A model generated the notes under the pieces. It made no database searches. It was not told where the DNA came from and was given only the letters and a program-made list of their open reading frames with translations. The translations under genes were made by a program, and so were the position numbers. From Bos javanicus (Eukaryota; Chordata; Mammalia; Artiodactyla; Bovidae): a stretch of 64,000 bases of DNA. Each line of letters opens with the position of its first letter. Position 1 is the first letter of the stretch. The stretch lies in assembly GCF_032452875.1 (NCBI RefSeq), contig NC_083880.1, forward strand, positions 57,920,829-57,984,828, read 5' to 3'. Shown piece by piece: positions 24,072 to 35,886 of this stretch.

Positions 24072-24165
24072 GTGAGTCTGGGGTCCAGGGAGGGTGAGTT
24101 CTGAGAGCCTGTGGGGCCTCTCCCTGCCTGGAGCCCTCTTTCCCCGCGACTCCAACCCCACACTG

Positions 24166-24530
24166 GTCTGCCGGCCTCAGGACCTTTGCACATGCTCTTC
24201 CCTCTGCTTGAGGCCTTTCCTCAGGTCTGGAGAGGACTGGCTTTTTCCAGCAGGAACTCCTGGGTTGCCTTCTTGAGTGTGGCCCTCCTGGACTCTAGAG
24301 GGTTCTTTCCTGCCCCTGCTGGGACGGTGCAGGTCCCTGTCTCTCAGGTCTCTGCTCAGTTGTCCCCTCCCATCCCCACTCTGCACACACTCAGGGCTGC
24401 ACTGAATTTGCAGTTGACTGCCTTGCCCCAGCAGCACTGGATCCTCTGCAAGGGGGAAGCCCTCTGCCCCTCTGTGTCCCCACCCAGAGCCCAGGGGCTG
24501 GCACACTTGCTGGGCCCATAAACGTTGCTA
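24166..24530 (+). mobile_element. L2 LINE 3'-end fragment
   Basis: The L2 phrase ctcaggacctttgcacatgc, followed by cctcaggtctgg and caggtctctgctcagttgtc, is recognisable. The same motif recurs at 30285-30305. Confidence 0.65.
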
Positions 24531-24853
24531 TATGAACTGGGGGGTTGGGGGGCACTGAAGCCACAGGGCTACAGGGCTTTGCTGCCCGCTTTCACAATTG
24601 GAAGAATTTTTAATTCTTTTGAGTTTACGTTGAGGTTAGTAAAAATGAAGTCAAGGTTAGGATGCTGGGTTAAGACTGTCTGTAAGAGATACCCAAGGGA
24701 TATTTTTCAAAAGTGAAAATCATTCAGGTATCCTTATCAGGTGTTCTTTGAACCCACAGGCAACCCTCACACATTCAGCGTGTATTGAGTGCCTGCTGTA
24801 TACTAGACGCTTAAGGAATTAAATCAAATGAGGCGAAGCATCCACTGTGTATT

Positions 24854-24880
24854 GGGGGTGGGGGTGGCGGGAGGCAGGGG
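24854..24880 (+). repeat. G-rich tract (G-quadruplex-capable)
   Basis: Four or more G-runs of three to five occur within 27 bases, on the sense strand of APCDD1L intron 3. Confidence 0.65.
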
Positions 24881-26450
24881 CACCCTCTGCTCTCTCTCCT
24901 TCTCCCTCTTCCCTCCTCCCAACTCAGGATCTGGGAGGAAGCACAATAAGAAGTTCTCGCAATCAGAAAATTAGCCCGAGTTCTTTTCATGACCTCGAAA
25001 CAATTCTGTTTGCCAGCCAATGTTCCAGGCCGCTCTGATGTCCATCCTTCTCAGAGCAGAGCAAGTGCTGGTGGTGGGGTGGTTACTGGCACCCATCACC
25101 TCATTAGGAGGGCAGTCTGCTCCAGACACAGAGAGGAAGGACCCCAAGGTGTGGAGGATGACACCGTCCCTGGGGCCACACACTCTTGCCCTTCTGTTGC
25201 CTGACCACCCAGGGTACCCATGCAATCTGCAGCATGATTGCGAAGCAGGACACACGTGCATGGGAGCCTGGGACGGCAGGCCAGATGTGCAGACATTAAA
25301 TTAAACGTCTTCTCACCAACTGCCCCCCTCCCCATAGAAAAAGAAAAAGGAAGATAATTTCAAAGATGGATACACTGCAGATAGACTCCCAAGTAACGAA
25401 TTAGTCATTACCTTAAGCTCTCTGGGTCCCAAGCCTTGCCCACAACCCAAACCAGATGGTAAATATGAACATTTTTAGAAGTTAATTTAAAGCCAATTTG
25501 ATCCCCAAATTCATTGCCTGGATATAGAGTCCTAATCGACCAAAATCATCTAAGCCCGGTGTCACCTCTAGGGGTTAATTAGAAACTGTTCTGTGTTGTT
25601 GGTATAACTTTATGTAACAAGCTTAAATCAGAAGGCGTTTGGCTTGCACACAAGTGTGAATTCTGCTGGCCAGAGTCTTGTGTATTAACACATGCAACTC
25701 CGGACCTGTGCACAGTGATGGAGGCTTTTTGAGGGAGATGGGTATTTCCTTCCACCCTCTTCCAGAGCACCGGAGAAGGAAATGCTCTCTCTCCCCCTCT
25801 CTCAGCTTCCAGTCGTGCTTGTTCTCCATTTGTCTCTGCCATTGCAGAAGACTGGTTGCCCCAGATCATCAGCCAGCATCCCCAGATAGCCTGTATGCAG
25901 AAGATATCCTTTGAGGGAGAAAGGCAGCCCAGAGATTATTTTGATATAATACATTATGTCCTGTCCATACACATTAGTGTAACAACAATTGGAATGTGGG
26001 TTAAAATGCCTAAATTAGAGGAGACTCTTATCAGCCAGCACTCCAATTACCAGCACTCCAGCTAACTACCCAGCTTTCTTGCTTCTTTGTTATAAACACT
26101 TCTGTAGCCATTTATTTAGCAGTGCCAAGTGCCTTCAGGTCCTCTGGGTCAAAATCCCCCAAAACAAAAAGAATATCATTTTCTGTATGATAGAAGTAGA
26201 ATTCCGGGCAAGTGTAGGTTCATCATAGAAATAAATAAGAAAAAAAAAAGTTCTCACTCATCCAATATTTCCTTTCTAAATCAGAACTCCCAAATGCCTC
26301 TTGTTTGGCATGAGACTCACCCAGCAGCAATCTGTGGAAATATGTTTTTTTGTTTTTTGTTTGGCAAGAAAAAAAAATTGGATCTGTTTTCCCAGCTGGA
26401 CCCTCAAGAAGCATTTCCCTTCCTGGCCCTGTTGTACGCCCTTGGCCCTG

Positions 26451-26507
26451 AGTCCCCTTCTGGAGCAGCTAAAGCTAGAGTCCCCTTCTGGAGCAAGCTA
26501 AAGCTTG
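26451..26507. repeat. 28-bp tandem duplication
   Basis: The block agtccccttctggagcagct plus aaagctag (26451-26478) is repeated at 26479-26507 with one inserted A. Confidence 0.9.
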
Positions 26508-27647
26508 CTTTGACAAGAGGCTGTTCCAGGACATTTACCTTTCAGAATGATGCTCTCAACTAAATTCTGGGCAGCAGCTCCCTTTAAAAAAAAAAAAGAA
26601 GTCAGTATCTTGTTTCTTCTTGGCCTGGACTGAGCTTTTTCACTCCAAAAGCAGACTGACTCCTCCCACGCAATTTGGTTCAGCATCTGCTTCCTGTTGA
26701 CGTGTTTTACTGTAAACCCAACTCATGAGAATTTATAAGGCAGAGGCAACTGTAAATAAGGCCAAAGCGAGAGGAAAACAAACCCACAGCCTCAGACAAC
26801 TGAGGACCGTGCCCTCACGTGACAGTGCAGTGGGGACTGGGTTTCCAGTTCTAAACAACACAGGAATGAACATCTTTGTGTCTCATCACTTTGCCAACTT
26901 TTCAGCCACACCTCAGCACAGACCCTCAGCAAGCAGGTCTTGGGGCATGAGAATTTTAGCGGCTCTAAAGTAACAGCGCGTGGAATGCGCTCAGCACAGC
27001 TCTTGGCCCTTAAGAAGCACCTAACAAAGAATGAGTTGGGAGTGAAGGGAGTAACTACAGGCAAGAAGGATAGTAAATGTTAATGGTCAGGTTTTAGGAC
27101 CAAGCAGGCCAGGTATGGGAAAGGACACCTCCTTTCAAATCCCAGGATACAAGTTCCATCTCTCCTTCCTTCCTTCACCCAATACACCTGCTGTGAACAG
27201 GAACCTTGCGCGGGTGGGGGTATAACAGCCAGGGAGAGACGGTCTGGCTCTCTGGAGCTTACTGTCCAATGAAGGGGTAGGGGCGGAGAGAAGAGGAAAG
27301 AGGGGATGGTGCATCTCTGAGGGCCACCATCCAAGGCGAGGTCAGAAGAGGTCTCTCTGAGGCCGGTCTCTGAGCTGAGACTTAGAGGTTGGGAAGAGGG
27401 CAGTCAGGCCACGTGTTGGGGCGGAGGGGAAGGTGGGGTCCAGGTGGAAGCAGCAGCAGGTGCAAAGGCCTAGAGGATGGAGGAGCTGACAGAGGTTCAA
27501 GAAGAGTAAAGTGACCACGGGGCTGGAGGCAGGAATGAAGGAAGTGATGGGTGCGGGGGCGGTGGGTGGGATTACGAGCCAGCCCACTCCAGGCACACCC
27601 TGGCACCCCACCTCTGACGTCACCCCCTTCCCCTTTGTCTCTGCCAG

Positions 27648-28412
27648 CACCATGCCCACCCCTGTCCAGCCTGCAGCCTCATCGCCCGCTCTGACGAGCA
27701 CCACCCACCCGTGCTGCCCCCTCAGGCGGCCCTGCCTCTGCGCCTGGGCGGCCACTGGGTCAGCCCCGGGTGCGAGGTACGCCCCGCCGTGCTCTTCCTC
27801 ACCAGGCTCTTCACCTTCCACGGTCACAACCGATCCTGGGAAGGATATTACCACCACTTCTCAGACCCCACCTGCCGGCAGCCCACCTTCACTGTCTATG
27901 CGGCCGGCCACTATACCAAGGGCACACCATCCGTCAAGGTTCGAGGTGGCACTGAGCTGGTGTTCCAGGTCACAAGGGCCCGCGTCACCCCCATGGACCG
28001 GGTCACCACGGCCATGCTCAACTTCTCTGAACCGAGCAGCTGTGGGGGCCCGGGGGCTTGGGCCCTGGGAGCTGAGCGTGACATCACTGCCACTAATGGG
28101 TGCCTGCCACTGGGCATCAGGCTGCCCCACGTGGAGTATGAGCTGTTCAGGATGGAGCGGGACCCCCTTGGGCAAAGCCTGCTCTTCATTGGACAAAGGC
28201 CCACCGACGGCTCGAGTCCCGACACTCCGGAGAAGCGGCCCACCTCCTATCAAGCACCCCTGGTGCTCTGTGACAGCGTGACCTGGGGCTTCTCCCCGCA
28301 GCACGGGGCTCGGCTGCAGACGCCTGTCCGCGGTGGGACACCACGTCCCCACGTGGCCCCTCTCCCTGTCCTACTCCTGGTCCTCAGGCCGGCCTTCTTC
28401 CAGTGGTTGTGA
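27648..28412 (+). CDS. APCDD1L: APCDD1L terminal coding exon 4 (second APCDD1 domain, hydrophobic tail)
   Basis: This exon gives 254 codons plus TGA at 28410-28412. It opens HHAHPCPACSLIARSDEHHP, a Cys-rich linker, right after the acceptor ctctgccag (ending 27647). The second APCDD1 domain follows: GCEVRPAVLFLTRLFTFHG, then GGTELVFQVTRARVTPMD, NFSEPSSCGG and ATNGCLPLGIRLPHVEYEL. Two N-glycosylation sequons are visible (NRS and NFS). The last 20 residues or so (VAPLPVLLLVLRPAFFQWL) are hydrophobic and end at the stop with no basic cytoplasmic tail. That suits a C-terminal membrane anchor or a GPI-attachment signal, and the sequence alone does not decide which. An ATG at 27652 within the exon is out of frame and would not give this protein. 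The identification is firm from length, motif order and phase. Confidence 0.95.
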   Translation, partial: HHAHPCPACSLIARSDEHHPPVLPPQAALPLRLGGHWVSPGCEVRPAVLFLTRLFTFHGHNRSWEGYYHHFSDPTCRQPTFTVYAAGHYTKGTPSVKVRGGTELVFQVTRARVTPMDRVTTAMLNFSEPSSCGGPGAWALGAERDITATNGCLPLGIRLPHVEYELFRMERDPLGQSLLFIGQRPTDGSSPDTPEKRPTSYQAPLVLCDSVTWGFSPQHGARLQTPVRGGTPRPHVAPLPVLLLVLRPAFFQWL

Positions 28413-28865
28413 AATAGGTATATACTTCCAGCTGGTGCCTCAGGACACTCGTCTGGCCCGTGGACTCCCTCCTGGCCATAGACTCCTACACCCATGGCTG
28501 TCCTGGACAGTGATACTGCCTGGCTGCGTCAGCTCAGCACCTGCAGGGTCTGCACCATGGCCAGCAACTTAAGTCACGACCACAAACTCAGGCCTGGCAG
28601 CAAAGTCACCTGCTCCGAGTTTCTACATGCTCACTCTGATTTTCCTGGGTAGTCCGAGGAGTGGACTACGCCCATCTCCCTGCCCGATGGTGCCTCAGTT
28701 CTCTCCTGGAGCCCCAGGATTCAGTGAACTGGGAACACGGTTCTCCGCGTGCATGCTGCCACAGTTCTCCTGAGTCTGTGGGATGCTGTTTAAAGATTAT
28801 TAATTTGCATTTAGCAATACCAACTCAAAACCAAGCCATGAATTAAAGATGCTGCTTCGGGCTTT
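28413..28865 (+). other. APCDD1L: APCDD1L 3' UTR (proposed extent)
   Basis: The sequence after the APCDD1L stop is unique and without recognisable repeats up to a variant polyadenylation hexamer at 28842-28847. I infer cleavage about 15-20 bases later. Downstream canonical AATAAA motifs exist (for example near 29980), so a longer UTR is possible. No reading frame here resembles a protein. Confidence 0.5.
28842..28847 (+). promoter_or_regulatory. APCDD1L: Candidate APCDD1L polyadenylation signal ATTAAA
   Basis: ATTAAA is the commonest variant of the AATAAA signal. It lies 430 bases after the stop, and a G/T-rich stretch (gtttgtctgcgcccgcctgtg) follows about 100 bases later. Use of the site is an inference. 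Confidence 0.4.
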
Positions 28866-30209
28866 CAGCACAACTCAGCTCGCCGGCAGGGGCTCGTCTC
28901 TCTTTGGGGGCAACTCAGCTTTCTTGAGTTGTGACTGCTGGCGTTTGTCTGCGCCCGCCTGTGCTTCTGCGAGTCAGGCCTCAAGCTGTCAACAGCATGT
29001 GCAGAGAAATTGAGCCCTCCTGGGCCAGGGAGCAAATCAAGGCGGCCCCATCTGAGCCTAGAAGCTTGGCCTCCCTTGCCCACCCCGTACGCCAGTGCGT
29101 GGAGCTAGCGGCCGGGGCCAGGTCTTTGGAGGAAAGCAGTGTTTCCAGCCTTTGGAAAGTAATTAATACTAATGACAGCGGTAACACTAACGTGCTCTGT
29201 AATTAGGCCTGCACTGGCATCCTCTGTTTTCAAGATTCCCTGTGCTTGGCTGACAAGGAGGGAGAGAAACCTCCGGTGCATCTCTGGGACCATCCGAGGG
29301 TCACTGGGCTGCCCAGCAGTGTCTGGAGGATGAGCTGGAGAGCCACACCGTGCCCAGCCTGCCTGCTGCAGTGCTGCTGTGCCCATGCTCTCAGTTCAGA
29401 GGGAGCTGTCATCATGGTGGGGACAGGCTGTGCCTCTCCAGGGACCCTGCCTGTGTTCCCAGGGCCTCATCTGTACACCGCGAAATTAACTGGCCTCCTG
29501 GTGGGCTCAAGGGTTTCCGGGACGCTGTGCTGATGAGTCACACCCTCCTTCCTCTGCCTGAATCCTAGAATCCTATCTATCTATGGCTCTTATCGCAGAT
29601 CTTGAACAATTGTCTGTGAGGCTAATGATGCTTTCAGAGGGAGGCCCTTGTCCTCTGTTCAGCAGTGTGGGGTTCAATCAGTCTGCTGAAATTGCTAACT
29701 TATCTACCCATTCTTCTTTATAAAAAAAAAAAAAAAAACCACCAAGTTAATATTCTCTATAGGTCTCAGAGAGCTATGAGTGTTCCTGGCATATTTACCA
29801 AAGTACAAGAAATAATTAGATTATTTACAGTCTCAGACTGCATCACAGTGGGGGTTGCGTGTGTCTATGTTCCTGGTGGGGATGAGGGTGGGTGGCGGGA
29901 ACATGTCCATGGCTGAGCAAGTCTTGTATCCGAGGCTTGAGGCAGCCATACTGCCATTTATCATCAAATTTGAATCTTTTAATAAAATTAAACAGCCTGA
30001 AAAATGTTCCTGCTGGTTATTAAAGTCAACCAAGGGGATTATGGTTCTAAAGAAAGGAAGTGAAGTATCTTGTGGAGAACATGTGAAAGAGAATAAAACC
30101 AGTGGAGGTGAACCCTGGCTCTCTCTGTGTTGCTCCTTCAGTTCACACCACTGCCCTGTGCTAATTAAAGCTCTCCAGGGGCTTCCAGCACACACAGAAT
30201 AAAATCCCA
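28866..30209. other. Intergenic DNA downstream of APCDD1L
   Basis: No gene is visible. Conserved-looking AT-rich sequence with ATTA/TAAT homeobox cores lies at 28790-28820 and 29155-29210, and an A-run lies at 29720-29738. Confidence 0.4.
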
Positions 30210-30615
30210 GGTCTGGACATACCACCGGCTACCCTGGCTGCCCTGGGTGTGCTTCTGTCTCCTGACCACGCCAAGCTGTTTCGTGCCCCAGGACCTTTGC
30301 ACATGTCATTGTTGCCACCCGGTGCCTCCTCCCCCAGATCACAGAGATGCGACTCCTTTCATTCACATCTCAGACTGCGTGCCACCTCCTTGGGGAAGCC
30401 ACATGAATATTCCACCCCCCACCCCCAAGGCAGCCTCCGTTTCCTGCTCTCCTCTCTATCCACCCCATCACTCTGCTTTATGTTCCTTATAATGCTTGCT
30501 GATCACTGTCAGATTTATCCATGTTTATTCTCTGCCTCGAGGGAAGGACTGAATCAGTCACCGGGATCTTTTCCAACTGGTACAGCCATACCTGGTGCTC
30601 AGTAGCACCGGGATG
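30210..30615 (+). mobile_element. L2 LINE 3'-end fragment
   Basis: L2 3' sequence is visible: ccccaggacctttgcacatg, then gccacctccttggggaagcc and cctggtgctcagtagcac. Confidence 0.65.
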
Positions 30616-31044
30616 CATATGGTTGGGTGAACCAAGGCTAGTGATCGCAGTTAACCTTCACCAGCAAAGAAGGCACTGCCACGTGCCTGGTGAGGCATCC
30701 CATGAGGGGGGCACCCCACAGTGTAGAGTGGGACTCTGCAACTAGCAGAGAGAACCCAGGCTTGGAGGAGAGAGGGATCAGCCCCAGGCCCCCACAGCTG
30801 AGCCCCAAGAGCCTGAGTGCAGAGCTTCTGACTCGTGGCATCCTACTGGGGCACCGGTTCCTGGCAGGGGTGGGAGTCATGACTGTGTTTGAAGAAAGCA
30901 GTTCAGGGCTGCTTTGGAGGACATGACTGAGCCTCCCCTAATTAGGAAGCCTATGCTGAGGAAGAGAGAAGGTTCCTGGCCCCAGGGACGAGATGGAAGC
31001 ACCCTCCCATCCTGGGCTTCCTGGTTCTGGAACATTCGATGTGT
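30616..31044. other. Intergenic, nothing recognised
   Basis: Unique sequence without supported coding or repeat content. Confidence 0.35.
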
Positions 31045-31257
31045 GTGTGCTAAGTTGCTTCAGTCGTGTCTGACACTTTGCGACCCTAGGGACCATAGCC
31101 CATCAGGCTCCTCTGTCCATGGGATTCTCCAGGCAAGAATACTGGAGTGGGTTGCTATGCTCTCCCCCAGGGGATCTTCCTGACCCAGGGATCGAATCCA
31201 CATCTCCTGCGTTGGCAGATGGGTTCTTTACCATTAGCATCACCTGGGAAAGCCCAC
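31045..31257 (-). mobile_element. Bov-tA SINE
   Basis: Read on the plus strand it runs from gtgctaagttgcttcagtcg to the reversed tRNA-like head ctttaccattagcatcacct, a complete copy. Confidence 0.9.
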
Positions 31258-32157
31258 TCATTGCTGACAGAAAGTTCCAGGCTCTTTTCTCCAGGGCAAG
31301 AAGCCAAGCTTCCCAGACTCTGGGCTCCAGTGAGGGGTGGGTTTCTACCCAGAGGACTGAGGGGACTCTTCCAGGGCTGGGGACCCACCTTATCATTATG
31401 TCTGGACCTTCCACAGAGAACTCAAGATAGCTTTAATCAGAAGAGGGGAAAGTAAAGCCAACAGTTCTCATTCAAAACAAAACAAAATTAATGTTCTCCA
31501 TTGTATGTTCAGTCACGTTTTAAAAAAAAAACCTGTGCAGTTTATAATTTCATAGCACAGGCTCCCAGGAGGGTAAATGAGCTTTTTTCTTTTTTAATAA
31601 AAAGTTTAAATTGTCTACAGCTCTCAGAGGCCTATTAACTAACAGATGCTGATTATCAACAGAAGTTATTTCTTTGCTTTCTCTAAACGAATGTGCTCAG
31701 TCTCCCAGCGGTGCAGCTGGCCTGAGCCACGCAGCTCAAGGTGACGCAGTGGCTCTGGTCCCTGGGGCCCGTGACGCAGCCGGGAGCGGGGAGGGGCAGA
31801 GCCTCCGGCCGCAGGGAGGGACTAACATCAGTGCCAGCCCGGCCTGGACCCCCTCCCAGCCATTAGTGGAGCCGGCTGGGGAGGGCTGCTCTGCTCAGAG
31901 AGGGTCACCTGGGCAGCAGTGTGAGACCCCCAGTCTGTTCCTTAAGGCCTTAAGTGACAGACAGCCTTTGCCTTGTCATACATAACCACCATCACACGGA
32001 CGTGAGCCCAGGAGTCAATTACCTGCCAATATTCCCTAGGACTCAACTTTTCATATTCGAGGCCGGCCCTCCTGTGACCCCCGGATTTCCCTGAGACCCC
32101 TTTGGCCACCTCCATCCTCCATCAGCCCCAGCCAGCCGCCCCCCTGCTGTCCTGAAT
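31258..32157. other. Intergenic, mostly unique
   Basis: It has an AT-rich stretch (31430-31680) with several homeobox-type cores, then a GC-rich patch (31700-31870). No exon could be supported. Confidence 0.35.
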
Positions 32158-32700
32158 GTGGTCCCTCTCAGGTTCTTTGCCTCTGATCCCCCCTCTGCCT
32201 GGAGCATTCTGCTCACTTCACCCCACTGTGTCACTGCCCACCAGGGCATCCTTTTTATCCCACCACAGCAATTTTCAGGATCTCAAATACCCTATTTGTT
32301 GGTTTCCTTCTTTCTTGTCAGCCTCTCTCCTCTAGGGGCTTCCCTGGTGGCTCAGATGGTAAGGAATCCGCCTGCAATGCAGGAGACCCAGGTTCAATCC
32401 CTGGGTTGGGAAGAGCCCCTGGAGAAGGGAAATGGCAACCCACTCCAGTCTTCTTGCCTGGAGAATTCCATGGACAGAGGAACCTGGTGGGCTACAGTCC
32501 ACGGGGTCGCAAAGAGTTGGACACAGCTGATTGACTGACACTACTACTCTCTCCTCTAGAGGATGAGTTCCTTGACAGCCGACCCTTGTCTGTCTGGTTC
32601 CCCACTGTCCCCCTGGGTGTGAAACAGAGCCTGGCACAGAGTAGGGGCTCAATAAACACTGGTTAAATGAAGAAATGCTCTGAGAACTGCCTGGAAGTGC
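32158..32700 (+). mobile_element. L2 LINE fragment, split by a Bov-tA insertion
   Basis: The L2 3' end (atgtggtccctctcaggttc, gcctggagcattctgctcac) resumes after the SINE as gagttccttgacagccgacc and ends gctcaataaacactgg. The SINE at 32336-32546 sits inside it. Confidence 0.7.
32336..32546 (+). mobile_element. Bov-tA SINE with 13-bp target-site duplication
   Basis: A full copy starts gggcttccctggtggctcag and ends near cacagctgattgactgacac. The direct repeat ctctctcctctag flanks it exactly (32323-32335 and 32547-32559), the mark of LINE-mediated integration. Confidence 0.95.
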
Positions 32701-34105
32701 TCTGCATTCAAGCATCAAGATGATAACCACATTCCTTAAATACCAGCTTGGAATTTTGTTTTTTTTAATAAGATGGACAAAGCAGAACTCTGTGAACTTG
32801 AAGATACCTATTTTGTACTAGCCAGACTCTCTCTAGGAAGGACATTAGGTACAACTGCTGTTCCAGGAGAGGGGGTCACAGCACCCAACACAGGATCCCC
32901 TGAGAACCCACCTCAGGTTTTTCATACTTAACAGAGGTCATGGAGCCTGAGGACACCCTCAGCCTCACACATGCACCTTAGACTCCATGTTCTTGCTGCT
33001 CCGGTTCCCTCACAAGCAAAATGAGCTGAAACCTGATAATAATTCCTGGAGCCACCCATCTGCAACAGGAAAGACCATAACTGGCAAGTGATTCAAGAGG
33101 AATCAACAACATAGTCTAAGAGGAATGGCTTTAAACTAGGAAACTTGGTGAGGTTGGGTCTTTTCTCAGTGATGTCACATTTATTTCCTAAAGGCTATTA
33201 ATTAATAATGTACTACTCTTCCTCCTACATCTGGTATTTTTTTAATACCTTAGGAGAAAATAAATTAACAAAAAACTTAGGTGGTTTATTGCTTGTGTTA
33301 AAATCAGCCATGTCTGCTTAATAAGACCTATAAATATTGACTTAGCATCCACCATGAAGGTCTGCCAAGCTTCTGGCTAAAGTGGCCAGGTAGAACACAT
33401 GCTTTTCCCTCTACTTTCTTCTGAAATCCCAGTAAATGTCAGGAAAAGAATAAAACACCACAAAATCACACAGATAAAAAAGGAAAAGAGACAATAGCCA
33501 ACAAGAGGAAAATTCTGGGATCTGGAACACGGATGGGCCCCTTTCTGTAGTAGGCTACGAGAAAGTCAAAGAATAGAGCTGGCGGGTTGGCTGAGAGGTG
33601 GAGCTCAGAGGTGCGTCCACTGTGCCCTGAAGGCTAAGGAATTGGTGGGCCAAGGCAACTCAGAAGCAGGACAGCAGTAGGGCTGAAAACCGGAGGACCA
33701 TTTGCAAGTCTATAAAAGGAGTTTTGCCCCCCAGATCCTGTCCCTAACCCCTCTAACAACCAGCAGTTTAATCAGAGTATCTTTGGACGTGGAAACTATT
33801 TAGGGCCAGGACAAGGTATAAGCTAAAAATGAAGTGAAACATGAAACAGTGAAGCTGTACATTCTCTTCCTTGTTAAGGGATGATGGCCAGACTTCTGCT
33901 GCCAGGCAGGAGACTGTAAGATTCCTCTTTAGAGAAATGAGCCCCAGCTAAACCAACTACAGGTACTGACAGCTAGAAATTGCTCAACAAGGTATCTGTT
34001 AGGTCCCTAATGAGTTAGCTTTCATTGAAACCCACGGTTCAACAAATCCCACCTTCCCCCATGCACCTTCCCATCAGCTTTTTAGTGCTTCACTAAAAAT
34101 ACCTG
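32701..34105. other. Intergenic, AT-rich, possibly old repeat
   Basis: The long A-rich, repeat-like sequence has no coding frame. I cannot assign a family with confidence. Confidence 0.3.
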
Positions 34106-34320
34106 CTTCCCTGGTGGCTCAGTGGTAAAGAATCCACCTGCCAGTTCAGGAGACACGGGTTTGATCCCTTGGTAGGGAAGATCCCCTGAAGAAGGAAACG
34201 ACAACTCACTTTGGTATTCTTGCCTGGGAAATCCCATGGACAGAGGAGTCTGGTGGGCTACAGTCCATGGGGTCACAAAAGAGTCAGACGTGACTTAGCA
34301 ACTAAACAACAAAAAATAAA
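34106..34320 (+). mobile_element. Bov-tA SINE
   Basis: It starts cttccctggtggctcagtgg and ends gacgtgacttagcaac followed by an A-rich tail. The head has the usual ggtttgatccc B-box. Confidence 0.9.
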
Positions 34321-35290
34321 TACCTAAGGATGTCAAGAATCACCAGGCATTTGAGAAAACCTCCAAAGTGGTAGAGACACAAACCTAGCCCAAAGCAAGT
34401 AGTAGGTAGTAGATAATGCAGGGGATAGACCCACAACAAAGACGATACTTTGCTCAGTGAAAAGCACGTTAACTTTTTAAAGACCACCACCATTTTTTAG
34501 TCTCTCTTATAGAACAACAGAACAGAAGCTTCTAGAACAACAGCAAAAGAACTATAATATCCTCAATGAAAAGAAAGCAGCATATACATCTAGCAACAGC
34601 AGCTGGCCATAAACAAATAAGAATAACTGGAAAAGAAAGAAGTCTTGAAAATGATAAATACATTAACAGAAAGAAAAAATCAAAAGAACATTGGAGATTG
34701 AAGAATTTCTGCAGAAATAGAAAAAGGATCACACATTAAAACGGCCTCTGACTTCTTATGGGCAACACTGGAAACTGGCAATCAGTGAACGATGCTTCAA
34801 AATCCTCTAAATGATTCCCAACCTTGATTACTATACCCACTACAACTATCAACCAAGTAGGAGGGCAGAATAGAGCACTTCCAGAAATGTGAAATTCTCA
34901 GAAAAATGATCTCACCCTTACTTCTCCATTAGAAATCTGCTAAAGGATACATGCTGCCACATTCTTCAGCAGGTAGTAAAACAAGAAGGAGAAAGCAAGA
35001 GACCCAGAAAACAAGAAACCCACCCAGAAAAGAACAAAGGAAGCTCCCAAGATGAAAGGGAAGAAAGGGCCCTCCTGGGATGAGAGCTGGGCAGCAGGCC
35101 TAAAGATATCAGTCCAGAGAATAGCAAGGGATGCAGAGGTCCTAGGAGGGAGCTTTCTAAGAAAACACACACACATAAAAATCACAGGCTACCCAATATG
35201 CGAAAGTACTAAAGAGAGTTATACTTCTGTCAGAGTTGGAGGCTGAATTCATTAGAGATACATAGACTAAGCAAACAAAACACTAAGATG
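34321..35290 (+). mobile_element. Old L1M-like 3' region
   Basis: A-rich sequence with agctgggcagcaggcctaaa and gggagctttctaagaaaaca resembles the 3' region of old mammalian L1. It is non-coding and tentatively assigned. Confidence 0.4.
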
Positions 35291-35371
35291 CAGTTATTCT
35301 GGGGGAGGGGGGAAAGGTCCTGGATACATACACTCATAAAACATACAAGGCAGAGCTGTGAAGGATATTTT

Positions 35372-35886
35372 CCTTGGAAGGGAAGCTATGACAAACCTAG
35401 ACAGCATATTAAAAAGCAGAGACATCACTTTGCCAACAAAGGTCCATCTAATCAAAGCCATAGTTTCACCAGTAGTCATGTACAGATGTGAGAGCTGAAC
35501 CATAAAGAAGGCTGAGCACCAAAGAATCGATGCTTTCAAATTGTGTTACTGGAGGAGACTCTTGAGAATCCCTTGGACAGCAAGGAGATCAAACTAGTCA
35601 ATCCTAAAGGAAATCAACCCTGAATTTTCCCTGGAAGGACTGATGCTGAAGCTGAAGCTCCAATACTTTGGCCACCTGATGCAAAGAGCTGACTCATTAA
35701 AAAAGACCCTGATGCTGGGAAAGATTGAGGGCAAGAGGAGAAGGGGGCAACAGAGGATAAGATGGTTAGATGGCATTGTTAACCCAATGAACATGAGTTT
35801 GAGCACACTCTGGGAGATTGTGAAGGACAGGGAAGCCTGGTGTGCTGCAGTCCATGGGGTCACAACTTAGCAACTGAACAACAACC
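35372..35886 (+). mobile_element. BovB LINE, 3'-end fragment
   Basis: It matches the 3' 500 bases of BovB (gaagctatgacaaacctaga, ggagactcttgagaatccct), ending cacaacttagcaactgaaca. It is 5'-truncated. Confidence 0.9.

Larger units (their letters stand above)
24072..27647. other. APCDD1L: APCDD1L intron 3
   Basis: The intron runs from GTGAGT to CTCTGCCAG. It contains an L2 fragment (24166-24530), a MIR-like stretch near 24775-24815 and a G-rich tract at 24854-24880. A 28-bp tandem duplication lies at 26451-26507. The rest is unique. Confidence 0.85.

Noticed and set aside
23484..24161. 225-codon minus-strand frame opposite APCDD1L exon 3
   Set aside because: It is the antisense shadow of a GC-rich coding exon.
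33700..33730. TATA-box-like tataaaagg
   Set aside because: It sits in repeat-like intergenic DNA with no gene start nearby.
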